Positions 20,153 to 27,401 are shown, counted from the stretch's first letter. The stretch is DNA of 64,000 bases from Sabulicella rubraurantiaca (GCF_017355885.1 NZ_JAFEUU010000002.1:124001-188000), one strand, 5' to 3'. Notes: generated from the sequence alone by a model not told the origin. A program made the numbers and translations.

Positions 20153-20455
20153 CCCAGCGGAGCACCGTCGCGCCCGCTTCCTCGTGCGGCAGGGGTGCGC
20201 CCTGCCGAGCGGCGAAGGCGGTGCGCTCCTCCCGCTCGCATTCCTCGATCCAACGCAGGAGGCGGCGTTCGGCCCGCTCGGCGCCCAGGCTGCGGCGGAA
20301 GCCGCGCCACAGCGCCCGTGCATTCACCGCCCAGGCATCATAGGCGTGCTCGGCGAGGCGGCGACGGTGCGGACCGGCAGGCCGTCGAAGGCGGCCCAGT
20401 CATCGCCGGAGAGGCGGCGCCAGATCTCCGGCCGGGGCGAGACATCATTGGGCGA
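20073..20455 (-). pseudogene. Small gene with an apparent frameshift, unknown family
   Basis: On the minus strand the first part reads SPRPEIWRRLSGDDWAAFDG and LPVRTV in one frame with strongly GC-biased third positions, then hits a stop. The adjacent frame takes over at about 20360 with RLAEHAYDAWAVNARALW, GFRRSLGAERAERRLLRW and IEECEREERTAF, again with coding-like codon use. The two halves look like one small charged, helical protein split by a one-base indel, either a real mutation or a sequencing error. No good start codon is in frame at the 5' end, and the 3' end runs about 80 bp antisense into lrgB, which suggests decay. I do not recognise the family. A GTG within the second half (20327) could give an 84-residue product. 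Confidence 0.4.
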
Positions 20456-20463
20456 GTGACATG

Positions 20464-20486
20464 GATATGTTATCGTATAACTGTTC
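20464..20486. promoter_or_regulatory. Zur-box-like palindrome
   Basis: An AT-rich island in GC-rich DNA centres on GTTAT-CGT-ATAAC (20469-20481) flanked by GATAT on the left and TGTTC on the right. By eye it matches about 18 of 22 informative positions of the proteobacterial Zur consensus as I recall it (core TGTTATA-N-TATAACA). It lies immediately upstream of the broken small gene on the minus strand and downstream of the sod terminator. A zinc-responsive promoter is a reasonable reading, but no Zur or zinc-uptake gene is in the window. Confidence 0.45.
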
Positions 20487-20498
20487 CATGCCTGGAAA

Positions 20499-20525
20499 GG
20501 GCCGCCGGGTTGGTCCCGGCGGCCC
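20499..20525 (-). terminator. Terminator of the superoxide dismutase gene
   Basis: A perfect 11-bp GC stem (GGGCCGCCGGG / CCCGGCGGCCC) with a 5-base loop begins 13 bp after the sod stop. In the sod transcript it is followed by TTTCC, fitting a short intrinsic terminator. Confidence 0.75.
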
Positions 20526-20538
20526 AGAAGCCCTGCCC

Positions 20539-21282
20539 TCAGACGCGCAGGCGGCCTTCCGTCGCGGCGGTGAAGCGCTCGCCGATCTTTTCCCAGTTCA
20601 GCACGTTCCACCAGTTGTTCACGTATTCCTGCCGCCGGTTCTGGTAGCGCAGGTAGTAGGCGTGCTCCCAAACGTCGTTGCCCATCAGGGCGCGCTGCCC
20701 GTCCATGATCGGCGTGTCCTGGTTGGGCTTGGTGGCGATGGCCAGCTGGCCGGACTGCGCCACGGTCACGAAGCCCCAGCCCGAGCCGAAGACGCTCATG
20801 CAGGCTTGGTTGAAGCGGTTGCGGAACTCGCCCATGCCGCCGAGGTCGCGGTTGATCGCCTCCAGCAGACGCCCCGTCGGCTCGCCGCCGCGCCCGCCCA
20901 TGATCTCCCAGAACATGGTGTGGTTGGCATGGCCGCCGCCATTGTTGCGGATCGCGGTGCGCACGTTCTCCGGCACGCGCGAGAGGTTCATCAACAGCTC
21001 GTCGAGTGGCATGCGGCCAAAGGCCTCGTGCTCGCGCAGCGCATTGTTCAGGTTGTTCACATAGGCGGCGTGGTGGAAGCGGTGATGCAGCTCCATCGTG
21101 CGCGCGTCGATCGCCGCCTCGTTCGCGTCCAGCCCGTAGGGCAGGTCGGGCAGGCTGTGCGGGCCCGGCGCGATCTGCGGCGGCGTAGGCCGCTGCTGCG
21201 GCTGCTGCGCGAAGCCGGCGCGGGCGCTGAACAGGGCAGCGCTGGCACCGAGCAGCGCCAGGCGGCGGGACAGGATCATCAT
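20539..21282 (-). CDS. Exported Fe/Mn-family superoxide dismutase
   Basis: This is a 247-residue superoxide dismutase of the iron/manganese family with an added N-terminal export signal (about the first 25 residues, ending ARAGFAQ). The SOD domains follow: the N-terminal hairpin LPDLPYGLDANEAAIDARTM with ligand HHRFHH, then GGGHANHTMFWEIM, and the C-terminal DVWEHAYYLRYQNRRQEYVN carrying the Asp and His metal ligands. The GGGH.NH form is more often seen in manganese or cambialistic enzymes than in classical Fe-SOD. AGGAGGAG before ATG 21282 sets the start; the second ATG (21279) is also possible. Export to the periplasm is unusual for this family, where CuZn-SOD normally serves; the twin Arg in SRRLALLG could indicate Tat export, which would permit cofactor loading in the cytoplasm. 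Confidence 0.93.
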   Translation of the reverse strand: MMILSRRLALLGASAALFSARAGFAQQPQQRPTPPQIAPGPHSLPDLPYGLDANEAAIDARTMELHHRFHHAAYVNNLNNALREHEAFGRMPLDELLMNLSRVPENVRTAIRNNGGGHANHTMFWEIMGGRGGEPTGRLLEAINRDLGGMGEFRNRFNQACMSVFGSGWGFVTVAQSGQLAIATKPNQDTPIMDGQRALMGNDVWEHAYYLRYQNRRQEYVNNWWNVLNWEKIGERFTAATEGRLRV

Positions 21283-21367
21283 GGACGTCTCCTCCTAAAG
21301 GCACGGGAAAGCTTGTCCGCCTTGCCGGCTTCCGCAACCCCGTTAAACACGATGCGACAACGCAGGG

Positions 21368-22387
21368 ATGAACCGGATGTCCGAACCCAACCTCGTCATG
21401 GCCCGGGAGGGCCGGGCGGGCACGCTGCTGATGAACCGGCCGAAGGCGCTGAATGCGCTCGACCTCGGAATGATCCGGGACTTCCAGAATGCCATCGACG
21501 CGTGGCGCGACGACCCGGACGTGGCGCTGGTCATCCTGGAAGGGGCTGGCGGACGCGCCTTCTGCGCCGGCGGCGACGTGCGCGCGGTGCGCGAGGCGGC
21601 GGTGGCGGGGGATCGCGCCCCGGTGCGCTCCTTCTTCTCCGAGGAATACGCGGTGAACGAGGGCATCGCGACCTTTCCGAAGCCCTGGGTGTCCATCATC
21701 GACGGCGTGTGCATGGGCGGCGGCATCGGCCTCGCCATCCACAACGGGCCACGCGTGGTGTCTGAGCACGCGCTGCTTGCCATGCCGGAGACGGCCATTG
21801 CCCTGTTCCCCGACGTGGGCACGAGCCACATCCTGCCGCGCCTGCCCGGCGCGCTGGGCAACTGGCTGGCGCTGACCGGCGCGCGCGTGACCGGCGCCGA
21901 CAACGTGCATTGCGGCTTCGCGACGCATTACGTCCTGCGCGAGAACCTCCCTGCCCTGCGCGCCGCGCTGGTGGAGACGGGCGATGCCGGGGTGATCGAG
22001 CGCTTCACTGCGCCGCTTCCGGAGGCCAGCTTCGCCCCGTATCGCGAGGCGATCGACCGCTGCTTCTCCAAGCCCACCGTGCTGGAGATCATCCAGGCGC
22101 TGGAGGCGGAAGGGACGGAATGGGCCGCGCAGCAGGTGAAGACGCTGCGCCGTATGTCGCCCACCAGCCTCTGCGTCTCGCTGGAGCTGCTGCGGCGCGG
22201 CGCCGCGCTCGACCTGCGCGGCTGCCTGGAGGAGGAGTTGCACCTCACGGAAGGCGTGGTGCACGGGCACCCGGATTTCCGCGAGGGCGTCCGTTCCGTC
22301 CTGGTGGACAAGGACGGCTCCCCGAAATGGTCCCCGCCCACCTTGGAAGAGGTGGACCCGAAGGCGATCCAGGGGCTGTTCCGCTAA
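21368..22387 (+). CDS. 3-hydroxyisobutyryl-CoA hydrolase-like enoyl-CoA hydratase family protein
   Basis: This 339-residue protein of the crotonase fold has the extra length and motifs of the HIBYL-CoA hydrolase branch (ECH_2), which releases 3-hydroxyisobutyrate in valine breakdown. Diagnostic pieces are GAGGRAFCAGGDVRAVRE (oxyanion hole 1), PWVSIIDGVCMGGGIGLAIH (oxyanion hole 2), and LLAMPETAIALFPDVGTSHI followed by LPRLPG. The C-terminal RRMSPTSLCVSLELLRRG and FREGVRSVLVDKDGSPKWSP are also typical. Two starts (21368, and MSEP at 21377) are possible; neither has a strong ribosome-binding site. It stops four bases into the convergent histidine kinase stop. No other valine-catabolic gene is adjacent. 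Confidence 0.9.
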   Translation: MNRMSEPNLVMAREGRAGTLLMNRPKALNALDLGMIRDFQNAIDAWRDDPDVALVILEGAGGRAFCAGGDVRAVREAAVAGDRAPVRSFFSEEYAVNEGIATFPKPWVSIIDGVCMGGGIGLAIHNGPRVVSEHALLAMPETAIALFPDVGTSHILPRLPGALGNWLALTGARVTGADNVHCGFATHYVLRENLPALRAALVETGDAGVIERFTAPLPEASFAPYREAIDRCFSKPTVLEIIQALEAEGTEWAAQQVKTLRRMSPTSLCVSLELLRRGAALDLRGCLEEELHLTEGVVHGHPDFREGVRSVLVDKDGSPKWSPPTLEEVDPKAIQGLFR

Positions 22388-23838
22388 CCGGCGGGCAGCA
22401 CCAGCGACACGGTCATGCGCCCCGGCCCGGTCGGGCCGAGGCGCAGCGACCCGCCTGCCCCTTCCGCGATCTCCCGCGCGATGGCGAGGCCGGGCCCCGG
22501 CCCCCCCACATCCACCCGCCCCCCGCGGGCGGGCCCCCCGCCCGGGGTGGCCCGGCGCCCCCGCGACCCGCCTGCCCCTTCCGCGATCTCCCGCGCGATG
22601 GCGAGGCCGAGCCCGGTCCCGCCCTCATCCAGCCGCCCGCCGCGCCGTAGCGCCTCCGCATGGTCCGCCTCGGCGATGCCGGGGCCATCGTCGCGCACCG
22701 CGAGGATGACCGTGCCCCCCTCCGCCGCGGCGGAGAGCGTCACCGTGCTGGAGGCGAAGCGGGCAGCGTTCTCCGCCAGCGTTCCCAGCGCCTCGGCCAA
22801 GTCATCCTCGTGCAGCGCGACACGCAGCCCCTCCGGGATCTCGACGTTCCAGTTGACCCGCGCGCCATCCTCCGTGCGCGCCAGCACGCGCAGCAGGCGC
22901 TCCGCGACGCGCCGCACCGGGGCGCTGGTGCCGGGGGCGCGGGCAGCGCGGCGGGCGCGCTGCAGCTCGCGCTCCACGTGACGGCGCATGGCTTCTGCGG
23001 CATCGCCCACGCTCTCTGCCGCCTCCGCATTGCCCGTCTCGCGCAGCATCTCCGCCTCGCCCAGCAGCACCTGGAGCGGCGTCTTGAGCCCGTGCGCGAG
23101 GTCGGCCGCGCGGGCGCGGGCGGCGGCGATGTCGCGCTCGCGCTGATCGAGCAGCGCATCCAGCTCCCGCGCCAAGGGCTGGATCTCGGAAGGGAAGCCC
23201 TCGCCCAGCCGCGCCGCCTCGCCCGAGCGGATGGCGCCCAGGCGCCGGCGCACGGCAACCAGCGGCCGCAGCCCCACGGAAAGCTGCGCGAAGGAGCCCA
23301 GCAGCAGCACGGCGCCGATCAACCCCAGATAGGGCAGCAGGTTGCGGCGGAACCCGGCGGAGGCGGCGGCGATCTCCGTCACGTCGCGCGCCGCGGCAAT
23401 GCGAAGCGTCGCCCCGCCCAGGCGCGACGGCATGGTGACGTCGCGCGCCAGCACCAGCAGCGTTTCCCGCTCCGGCCCTGCCGAGGGGAGCCGATAGGGC
23501 TCGGCCCCCGCCGATGGCACGGCGAGATCCGCATCCCAGAGCGAGCGGGAACGCAGGAGGACCGCGCCGCCCGGCTGCCCGACCTGCCAGTAGAAGCCGG
23601 AAAGCGGCCGGTCGTAGCGTGGGTCCACCGGCTGCGAGGCCAGCGACCAGCCGCCGCCCGGGCTGCGCTCCAGCCGCGCCACCAGCCCTTCCACCACCGC
23701 CTGCAACTCGCCCGCCACCTGCCGTTCGGCATGGCGCTCGAAGAGGAGGGCGAGGCCGAAGGTGGCGGCGCCGAGGGCCAGGAGAATGGAGAACAACCCG
23801 GCCAGCAGCAGCCGAAGCCGCAGCGAGCGGAAGCTCAC
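22384..23838 (-). CDS. Sensor histidine kinase of the PepSY-linked two-component system
   Basis: This 484-residue membrane kinase has an N-terminal transmembrane helix, a periplasmic sensor of about 120 residues, a second helix near residue 175 (LLPYLGLIGAVLLLGSFAQL), a short HAMP-like linker, the H-box LAHGLKTPLQVLLGEAEML with phospho-acceptor His, and a HATPase domain with N-box LAENAARFASS, G1 DDGPGIAE and G2 GGTGLGLAIAREIAEG. Immediately after the G2 box, 39 residues are inserted by a 117-bp tandem duplication that repeats a degraded G2 segment (GGPGPGLAIA). Removing it restores a normal kinase ending in SLRLGPTGPGRMTVSLVL. ATP binding could be affected if the insertion is real. Its start overlaps the response regulator stop by four bases. 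The partner is the adjacent OmpR-type regulator. Confidence 0.93.
   Translation of the reverse strand: MSFRSLRLRLLLAGLFSILLALGAATFGLALLFERHAERQVAGELQAVVEGLVARLERSPGGGWSLASQPVDPRYDRPLSGFYWQVGQPGGAVLLRSRSLWDADLAVPSAGAEPYRLPSAGPERETLLVLARDVTMPSRLGGATLRIAAARDVTEIAAASAGFRRNLLPYLGLIGAVLLLGSFAQLSVGLRPLVAVRRRLGAIRSGEAARLGEGFPSEIQPLARELDALLDQRERDIAAARARAADLAHGLKTPLQVLLGEAEMLRETGNAEAAESVGDAAEAMRRHVERELQRARRAARAPGTSAPVRRVAERLLRVLARTEDGARVNWNVEIPEGLRVALHEDDLAEALGTLAENAARFASSTVTLSAAAEGGTVILAVRDDGPGIAEADHAEALRRGGRLDEGGTGLGLAIAREIAEGAGGSRGRRATPGGGPARGGRVDVGGPGPGLAIAREIAEGAGGSLRLGPTGPGRMTVSLVLPAG
22446..22679. repeat. 117-bp in-frame tandem duplication inside the histidine kinase gene
   Basis: Two 117-bp units lie head to tail (22446-22562 and 22563-22679). 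The first 47 bases of each are identical (22446-22492 and 22563-22609). Beyond that, about 40 bases remain alignable at codon level, but in the first unit the changes run toward G and C (for example GAG to GTG, ACC to CCG, CTC to CCC on the coding strand). The period is exactly 39 codons, so the kinase frame is kept. Confidence 0.85.
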
Positions 23839-24500
23839 TCCGGCGCGCCAGGCAGGGCGTAGCCGAAGCCGCGCCGCGTCTCGATCACATCCGGCCCCAG
23901 CTTGCGCCGCAGCCGCATCACCAGCGCCTCGACCGCATTGGCGTCGCGCGCGTCGTCGTCGCCGTAGAGGTGCTCGATCAGCTCGGCTGGCGCGACGACG
24001 CGGCCGCGATGATGGGCCAGGAAGGACAGCAGCCGGTATTCGAGCGCGGAGAGGGTGAGCGGAACGCCGTCCAGCGACACCTCCTTGCGACGCGGATCCA
24101 CGGTGATGCGTCCCGCCTCGATCACCGCCGCGCCGATGCCCGCCGAGCGGCGAAGCAGCGCCCGCACCCGCGCCAGCAGCTCCTCCACCCGGAAGGGCTT
24201 GGGCAGGTAGTCATCCGCGCCTGCGTCGATGCCCTCCACCCGCTCCGACCAGGCGCCGCGCGCGGTCAGGACCAGCACCGGCATGTTGCGCCCGGCGGCG
24301 CGCCAGCGCTTCAGCACCGCCAGCCCGTCCATGCGCGGCAGCCCAAGGTCGAGCACGACCAGCGCATAATCCTCCGTGTCGCCGCGGAACCAGCCTTCCT
24401 CGCCATCCGCCGCCTGCTCCACCACGTAGCCCGCCCCGATAAGGGCGGCGCTGACATGGGCGGCGATGCGCGGCTCATCCTCGACCAGCAGCAGACGCAT
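23835..24500 (-). CDS. OmpR-family response regulator
   Basis: This 221-residue regulator has a receiver domain with acidic pocket (VEDEP), phospho-acceptor Asp51 in VVLDLGLPRMDG, Thr79 in LTARG and Lys101 in DDYLPKPF. A winged-helix DNA-binding domain follows: LTLSALEYRLLSFLAHHRGR, then ANAVEALVMRLRRKLG and IETRRGFGYAL. It lies between a PepSY gene upstream (its ATG shares one base with the PepSY stop, TGATG) and the histidine kinase downstream (ATGA overlap), forming a three-gene operon PepSY-regulator-kinase. Direct repeats GCTGACAGG with 11-bp spacing in the divergent promoter region upstream are the probable binding sites, matching the tandem-site habit of the PhoB/OmpR family. Confidence 0.95.
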   Translation of the reverse strand: MRLLLVEDEPRIAAHVSAALIGAGYVVEQAADGEEGWFRGDTEDYALVVLDLGLPRMDGLAVLKRWRAAGRNMPVLVLTARGAWSERVEGIDAGADDYLPKPFRVEELLARVRALLRRSAGIGAAVIEAGRITVDPRRKEVSLDGVPLTLSALEYRLLSFLAHHRGRVVAPAELIEHLYGDDDARDANAVEALVMRLRRKLGPDVIETRRGFGYALPGAPE

Positions 24501-24790
24501 CAGTCGTCGATCTCCAGGATCTCGCCGGTGGCGGCGTCCACCTCCACCTCGCGGATGCGGCCTCGTGGCGTCATCACCTTGAACTCATACACGAAGCGCC
24601 CGTCTTCCTCGTCCAGTTCCACCTCGATCACCCGGCCGCCCAGGCGCGGCTGCACGATAGCGAGGATTTCCGAGAGCGGGCGGATGCGTCCCTCGCGCAG
24701 GGCGCGGCGCGCGCGTTCCTGGTCGCTCTCGGCCCAGGCAGGGGCAGGAGCGAGCAGGAGGATGGCAAGGGCACGGCGTGAGAGGGCCAT
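24500..24790 (-). CDS. PepSY-domain secreted protein (first gene of the two-component operon)
   Basis: This 96-residue protein starts with a signal peptide (MALSRRALAILLLAPAPAWA) and continues as a single PepSY-type unit: ALREGRIRPLSEILAIVQPR, VIEVELDEEDGRFVYEFKV and EVEVDAATGEILEIDD. PepSY domains are small periplasmic or membrane modules proposed to modulate peptidases or sense envelope state; their exact activity is unknown. It is the first gene of the operon with the regulator and kinase and is divergent from another PepSY gene at 24914. The start at 24790 is chosen for the signal peptide. Its placement suggests an output or feedback component of the two-component system acting outside the cytoplasm. 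Confidence 0.85.
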   Translation of the reverse strand: MALSRRALAILLLAPAPAWAESDQERARRALREGRIRPLSEILAIVQPRLGGRVIEVELDEEDGRFVYEFKVMTPRGRIREVEVDAATGEILEIDD

Positions 24791-24813
24791 GGGGCGCACC
24801 CTAGCCCCGCGTC

Positions 24814-24854
24814 GCTGACAGGATGCTGACAGGGGCCGTCGGGCAGGTGTCAGC
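24814..24854. promoter_or_regulatory. Repeated GCTGACA elements, probable response-regulator binding region
   Basis: GCTGACAGG occurs at 24814-24822 and 24825-24833, an 11-bp period typical of tandem OmpR/PhoB-family sites. A third copy in reverse orientation (TGTCAGC) lies at 24848-24854. All are in the 123-bp gap between the two divergent PepSY genes, so one regulator could control both directions. Confidence 0.55.
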
Positions 24855-24913
24855 GCCATCCCGGTATGAAGCTCCGGACGCCGCTTCCGGCCGACCGCGA
24901 AGGACCTCACCCG

Positions 24914-25237
24914 ATGCTCAACCGGCAGAACCTCTCCATCGCCCTCGTCGCCGCCGCGGGCTTTGCAGCCATCGCCCTCGCCCAGCGCGTGGACGACAGC
25001 TTCACCGCCCCCGAGGCGCTGCGCACGGTCCCGATGGAGGCCCCTGCCTCCTCCGCTCCGCTCGGCTTCGCCGAGGTGGCGCGGCGCATCGAGGCGCAGG
25101 GGCTGCAGATCTGGGAGATGGAGGAGGAAGACGGGTACATCGAGGTAGAGGCGACCGACCGCGCGGGCCGCCGCCTCAAGCTGTTGCTCGATGCGCGGAC
25201 GGGGGCGGAGATCCGCCGCCAGGAACGCGGGCGCTGA
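24914..25237 (+). CDS. PepSY-domain secreted or anchored protein (divergent from the two-component operon)
   Basis: This is a 107-residue protein with an N-terminal hydrophobic signal or anchor (LSIALVAAAGFAAIALAQ) followed by one PepSY-like unit: GFAEVARRIEAQGLQIWEME, EEDGYIEVEATDRAGRRLKL and LLDARTGAEIRRQ. ATG 24914, preceded by AAGGA nine bases upstream, is preferred over an in-frame ATG at 24866 because it places the hydrophobic helix at the N-terminus. Together with the minus-strand PepSY protein it forms a pair on either side of a shared promoter region containing the GCTGACA repeats, so it is probably a target of the adjacent response regulator. A tiny membrane protein follows 17 bp downstream. 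Confidence 0.8.
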   Translation: MLNRQNLSIALVAAAGFAAIALAQRVDDSFTAPEALRTVPMEAPASSAPLGFAEVARRIEAQGLQIWEMEEEDGYIEVEATDRAGRRLKLLLDARTGAEIRRQERGR

Positions 25238-25254
25238 TTGGACGGAACACACAC

Positions 25255-25371
25255 ATGATCTTCGGAACCGACCCCGCCTTCGTCCTGCTCGCCGCCTTCC
25301 TGGTCGCGCTGGGCTTGGTGCCTGCCTTTCTCGCGCTGCGCCGCCCGGCGCCGCGCCGCCGCGAGCGCTGA
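25255..25371 (+). CDS. Small single-helix membrane protein
   Basis: A 38-residue frame begins at ATG 25255, encoding one strongly hydrophobic helix (FVLLAAFLVALGLVPAFLAL) with a positively charged tail (RRPAPRRRER), the layout of a small inner-membrane protein with its C-terminus in the cytoplasm. It lies 17 bp after the PepSY gene and is probably co-transcribed, but the ribosome-binding site is weak (GGACGGAA). It matches no family I know. It could be an accessory subunit of the PepSY/two-component module, or a non-coding stretch with chance hydrophobicity. Codon use resembles its neighbours. Confidence 0.45.
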   Translation: MIFGTDPAFVLLAAFLVALGLVPAFLALRRPAPRRRER

Positions 25372-25381
25372 GGCCGGCGCC

Positions 25382-26296
25382 TCACAGGCTGCCGAGCAGC
25401 ACCAGCACCACGCCCGACACCACCAGCAGCGCCCCCAGCACGTCGCTCCCCTTCATCCGCTCGCCGAGGAAGAACCGGCTGAAGGCCAGGGTGAACAGGA
25501 TCTCTACCTGCCCTACCGCGCGAACCAGCGCGACGGGGGCCAGGGCGAAGCCGATGAACCAGCAGGCCGAACCGCAGGCCGAGAGCGCCCCGACCTGAGC
25601 CGAGGAGCGCCAGGTGCGGAACACGCTGAACACCGCCTGCCGCTCCTTCGCGAAGAGCCAGCCGCCCTGCATCAGCGTCTGCATCGCGTTCATCAGCACC
25701 ACGGTGAACAGCGCCTTCAGGATGGGGTCGGAGGCCTGAAGCTCCGGATAGGCGGCGCGGGCGCAGATCGCGGTCATGGCGAAGCAGAACCCTGCCCCCA
25801 TGCCGCGCAGCGCAGCGGGCTGGACCGTGGCGCGCAGCACCTCGCCTGCCGTGAGGCCGCGCCCAGCCAGCGACAGGTACATGACCCCGGCCGCGCTGAT
25901 GATGATGCCCTTCCACGCGAGCGGGCTCAGCGCCTCGCCCAGCAGGATGACGGCGATCAGGCTGGCCTGGATGGCCTCGGTCTTGGAATAGGCCGTCCCC
26001 ACTGCGAAGCCGCGCGGCCCGAAGGAGGAGATGAGGAGGTTGGTGCCGAAGATCTGCAGCAGCCCCGCCAGCGCGACGAGCAGCAGGTAGGTCACGCCCG
26101 GGGTGCCGAGCCAACCGCCCGTCGCCAGCCAGTAGAGGGCGAGGATCACGAGCCCCACCGGCACGCCGTAGAGGTAGCGCACCACCGCCGCCGCGTTCAG
26201 GGAAAGCTGGCCGCGCAGGCGCTGCTGCAGGGCGGTGCGCCAGGTCTGGAACAGCGCTGCCGTGCCGGTGGCGACGACCCAGAGGGGAATCAACAT
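25382..26296 (-). CDS. EamA/DMT-superfamily transporter
   Basis: This 304-residue inner-membrane protein has about ten hydrophobic helices arranged as two repeats of five, as in drug/metabolite transporters. The ends of each repeat carry the EamA-like pattern: EAIQASLIAVILLGEALSPL with AAGVMYLSLAG in the first half, and GQVEILFTLAFSRFFLGERM followed by GALLVVSGVVLVLLG in the second. Such proteins export amino acids, purines or other metabolites; substrate is not predictable. ATG 26296 is chosen because the GTG seven codons upstream would add a polar stretch. It is convergent with the small membrane protein (10 bp between stops) and follows a Bug receptor gene on the same strand, separated by a strong hairpin. 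Confidence 0.87.
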   Translation of the reverse strand: MLIPLWVVATGTAALFQTWRTALQQRLRGQLSLNAAAVVRYLYGVPVGLVILALYWLATGGWLGTPGVTYLLLVALAGLLQIFGTNLLISSFGPRGFAVGTAYSKTEAIQASLIAVILLGEALSPLAWKGIIISAAGVMYLSLAGRGLTAGEVLRATVQPAALRGMGAGFCFAMTAICARAAYPELQASDPILKALFTVVLMNAMQTLMQGGWLFAKERQAVFSVFRTWRSSAQVGALSACGSACWFIGFALAPVALVRAVGQVEILFTLAFSRFFLGERMKGSDVLGALLVVSGVVLVLLGSL

Positions 26297-26315
26297 CGGC
26301 GCATGGCAGCACGGC

Positions 26316-26348
26316 ACCGGCCGCGCCGGAAGGGACGGCGCGGCCGGT
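26316..26348 (-). terminator. Terminator hairpin after the Bug receptor gene
   Basis: A perfect 13-bp stem (ACCGGCCGCGCCG / CGGCGCGGCCGGT) with a 7-base loop begins 15 bp beyond the stop of the minus-strand Bug gene. There is no U-rich tail, as is common in very GC-rich genomes. It also separates this gene from the transporter gene downstream. Confidence 0.6.
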
Positions 26349-26363
26349 CGGGTACGGAAAGAC

Positions 26364-27344
26364 TCAACCCACGTCCATCTGCAGGCCTTCGCGGCGGATC
26401 ACCGCGGACCATTTCTCGATCTCCGCCTGCACGAAGGCGCCGAAATCATCCAGGGTGCCGGGCATGGGCACGCCGCCCATCTGGGCGAAGCGCGCCTGCG
26501 TCTCCGGCATGGCGAGCAAGGCGTTGATCTCGGCGTTGATGGCCTGGATCGCCGGGGCGGGGGTGTTCGCCGGGGCGAACATGCCGAACCAGGTGTTCAC
26601 CTCGTAGGGCGAGAGTTCCGGCATGGTCTCGCGGATCGCGGGAACGTCGGGAAGCTGCGGGTTGCGCTCGGCGCTCGTCACGCCGAGGGCGCGCACCCGT
26701 CCCGCGCGCACCTGCTGGATGCCGGTGGTGAGGTTGTCAAACATGTATTGGATGTTGCCCGCCACCAGCTCGACAGCCGCCGGGCCGGCGCCGCGGAACG
26801 GGACGTGGGTGCCCTCGGTGCCGGTCAGCTGGTGGAACCACACGCCCGACAGGTGAGGCGACTGGCCGACCCCCGGCGATCCATAGGAGAGCTTGCCGGG
26901 ATTGGCGCGCAGATGCGCCACGAACTCAGGCACGGTGCGCGCGGGCACGGAGGGATGCACCACCAGCACGTTCGGCCCGCGGATCATGTTGCCAACTGGC
27001 ATCAGGCTTTCCGGCCGGTATTGCAGGTTGCGGAACAGCGAGTAGCCGATGGCCTGCGGGCCGATATTGCCCGAGAGCAGCGTGTGCCCATCCGCCGGGG
27101 CGCGCACGACTTCCATCGTGCCGATGGTGCCGCCGCCGCCCGACCGGTTCTCCGCCACCGCCGTACCGCCCCAGCGCTGCTGGAGATGAGCGGCCAGAAG
27201 ACGCGCCATGATGTCCGTCGTGCCGCCCGGCGCGGCCGGAACGATGATCCGCATCTGCTGGCTGGGCCGCCAACCGGCCTGGGCGCGAGCAAGGGTGGGG
27301 ATGGCCATGGGCAACGCCAGCGCGGCCCGGCGGGAAAGCGTCAC
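26364..27344 (-). CDS. Bug/TctC family tripartite tricarboxylate receptor
   Basis: This 326-residue periplasmic substrate-binding protein belongs to the Bug (Bordetella uptake gene) family. The signal peptide ends at LARAQA. Hallmarks are MRIIVPAAPGGTTDIMARLL (about residues 31-50), VAENRSGGGGTIGTMEVV, the TYGSPGVGQSPH-like stretch (here LSYGSPGVGQSPHLSG), and the C-terminal FVQAEIEKWSAVIRREGL. Bug proteins bind small carboxylates, nicotinate, or amino acids and may feed TctAB-type or other transporters. No tctA or tctB gene is adjacent, so this is an orphan receptor, one of three in the window. Such expansions are typical of Burkholderiales and Acetobacteraceae. Ligand unknown. Confidence 0.93.
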   Translation of the reverse strand: MTLSRRAALALPMAIPTLARAQAGWRPSQQMRIIVPAAPGGTTDIMARLLAAHLQQRWGGTAVAENRSGGGGTIGTMEVVRAPADGHTLLSGNIGPQAIGYSLFRNLQYRPESLMPVGNMIRGPNVLVVHPSVPARTVPEFVAHLRANPGKLSYGSPGVGQSPHLSGVWFHQLTGTEGTHVPFRGAGPAAVELVAGNIQYMFDNLTTGIQQVRAGRVRALGVTSAERNPQLPDVPAIRETMPELSPYEVNTWFGMFAPANTPAPAIQAINAEINALLAMPETQARFAQMGGVPMPGTLDDFGAFVQAEIEKWSAVIRREGLQMDVG

Positions 27345-27401
27345 GATTCGGTTCCTCCCGGTTGATTATCGCCGCCAGCATGGCGCGGCGGCGTCCGGGC
27401 A

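Noticed and set aside
22493-22562. Alternating GC-rich blocks resembling a small CRISPR or clustered repeat
   Set aside because: There are only two units, directly tandem, in frame within a kinase gene; no spacers or cas genes.
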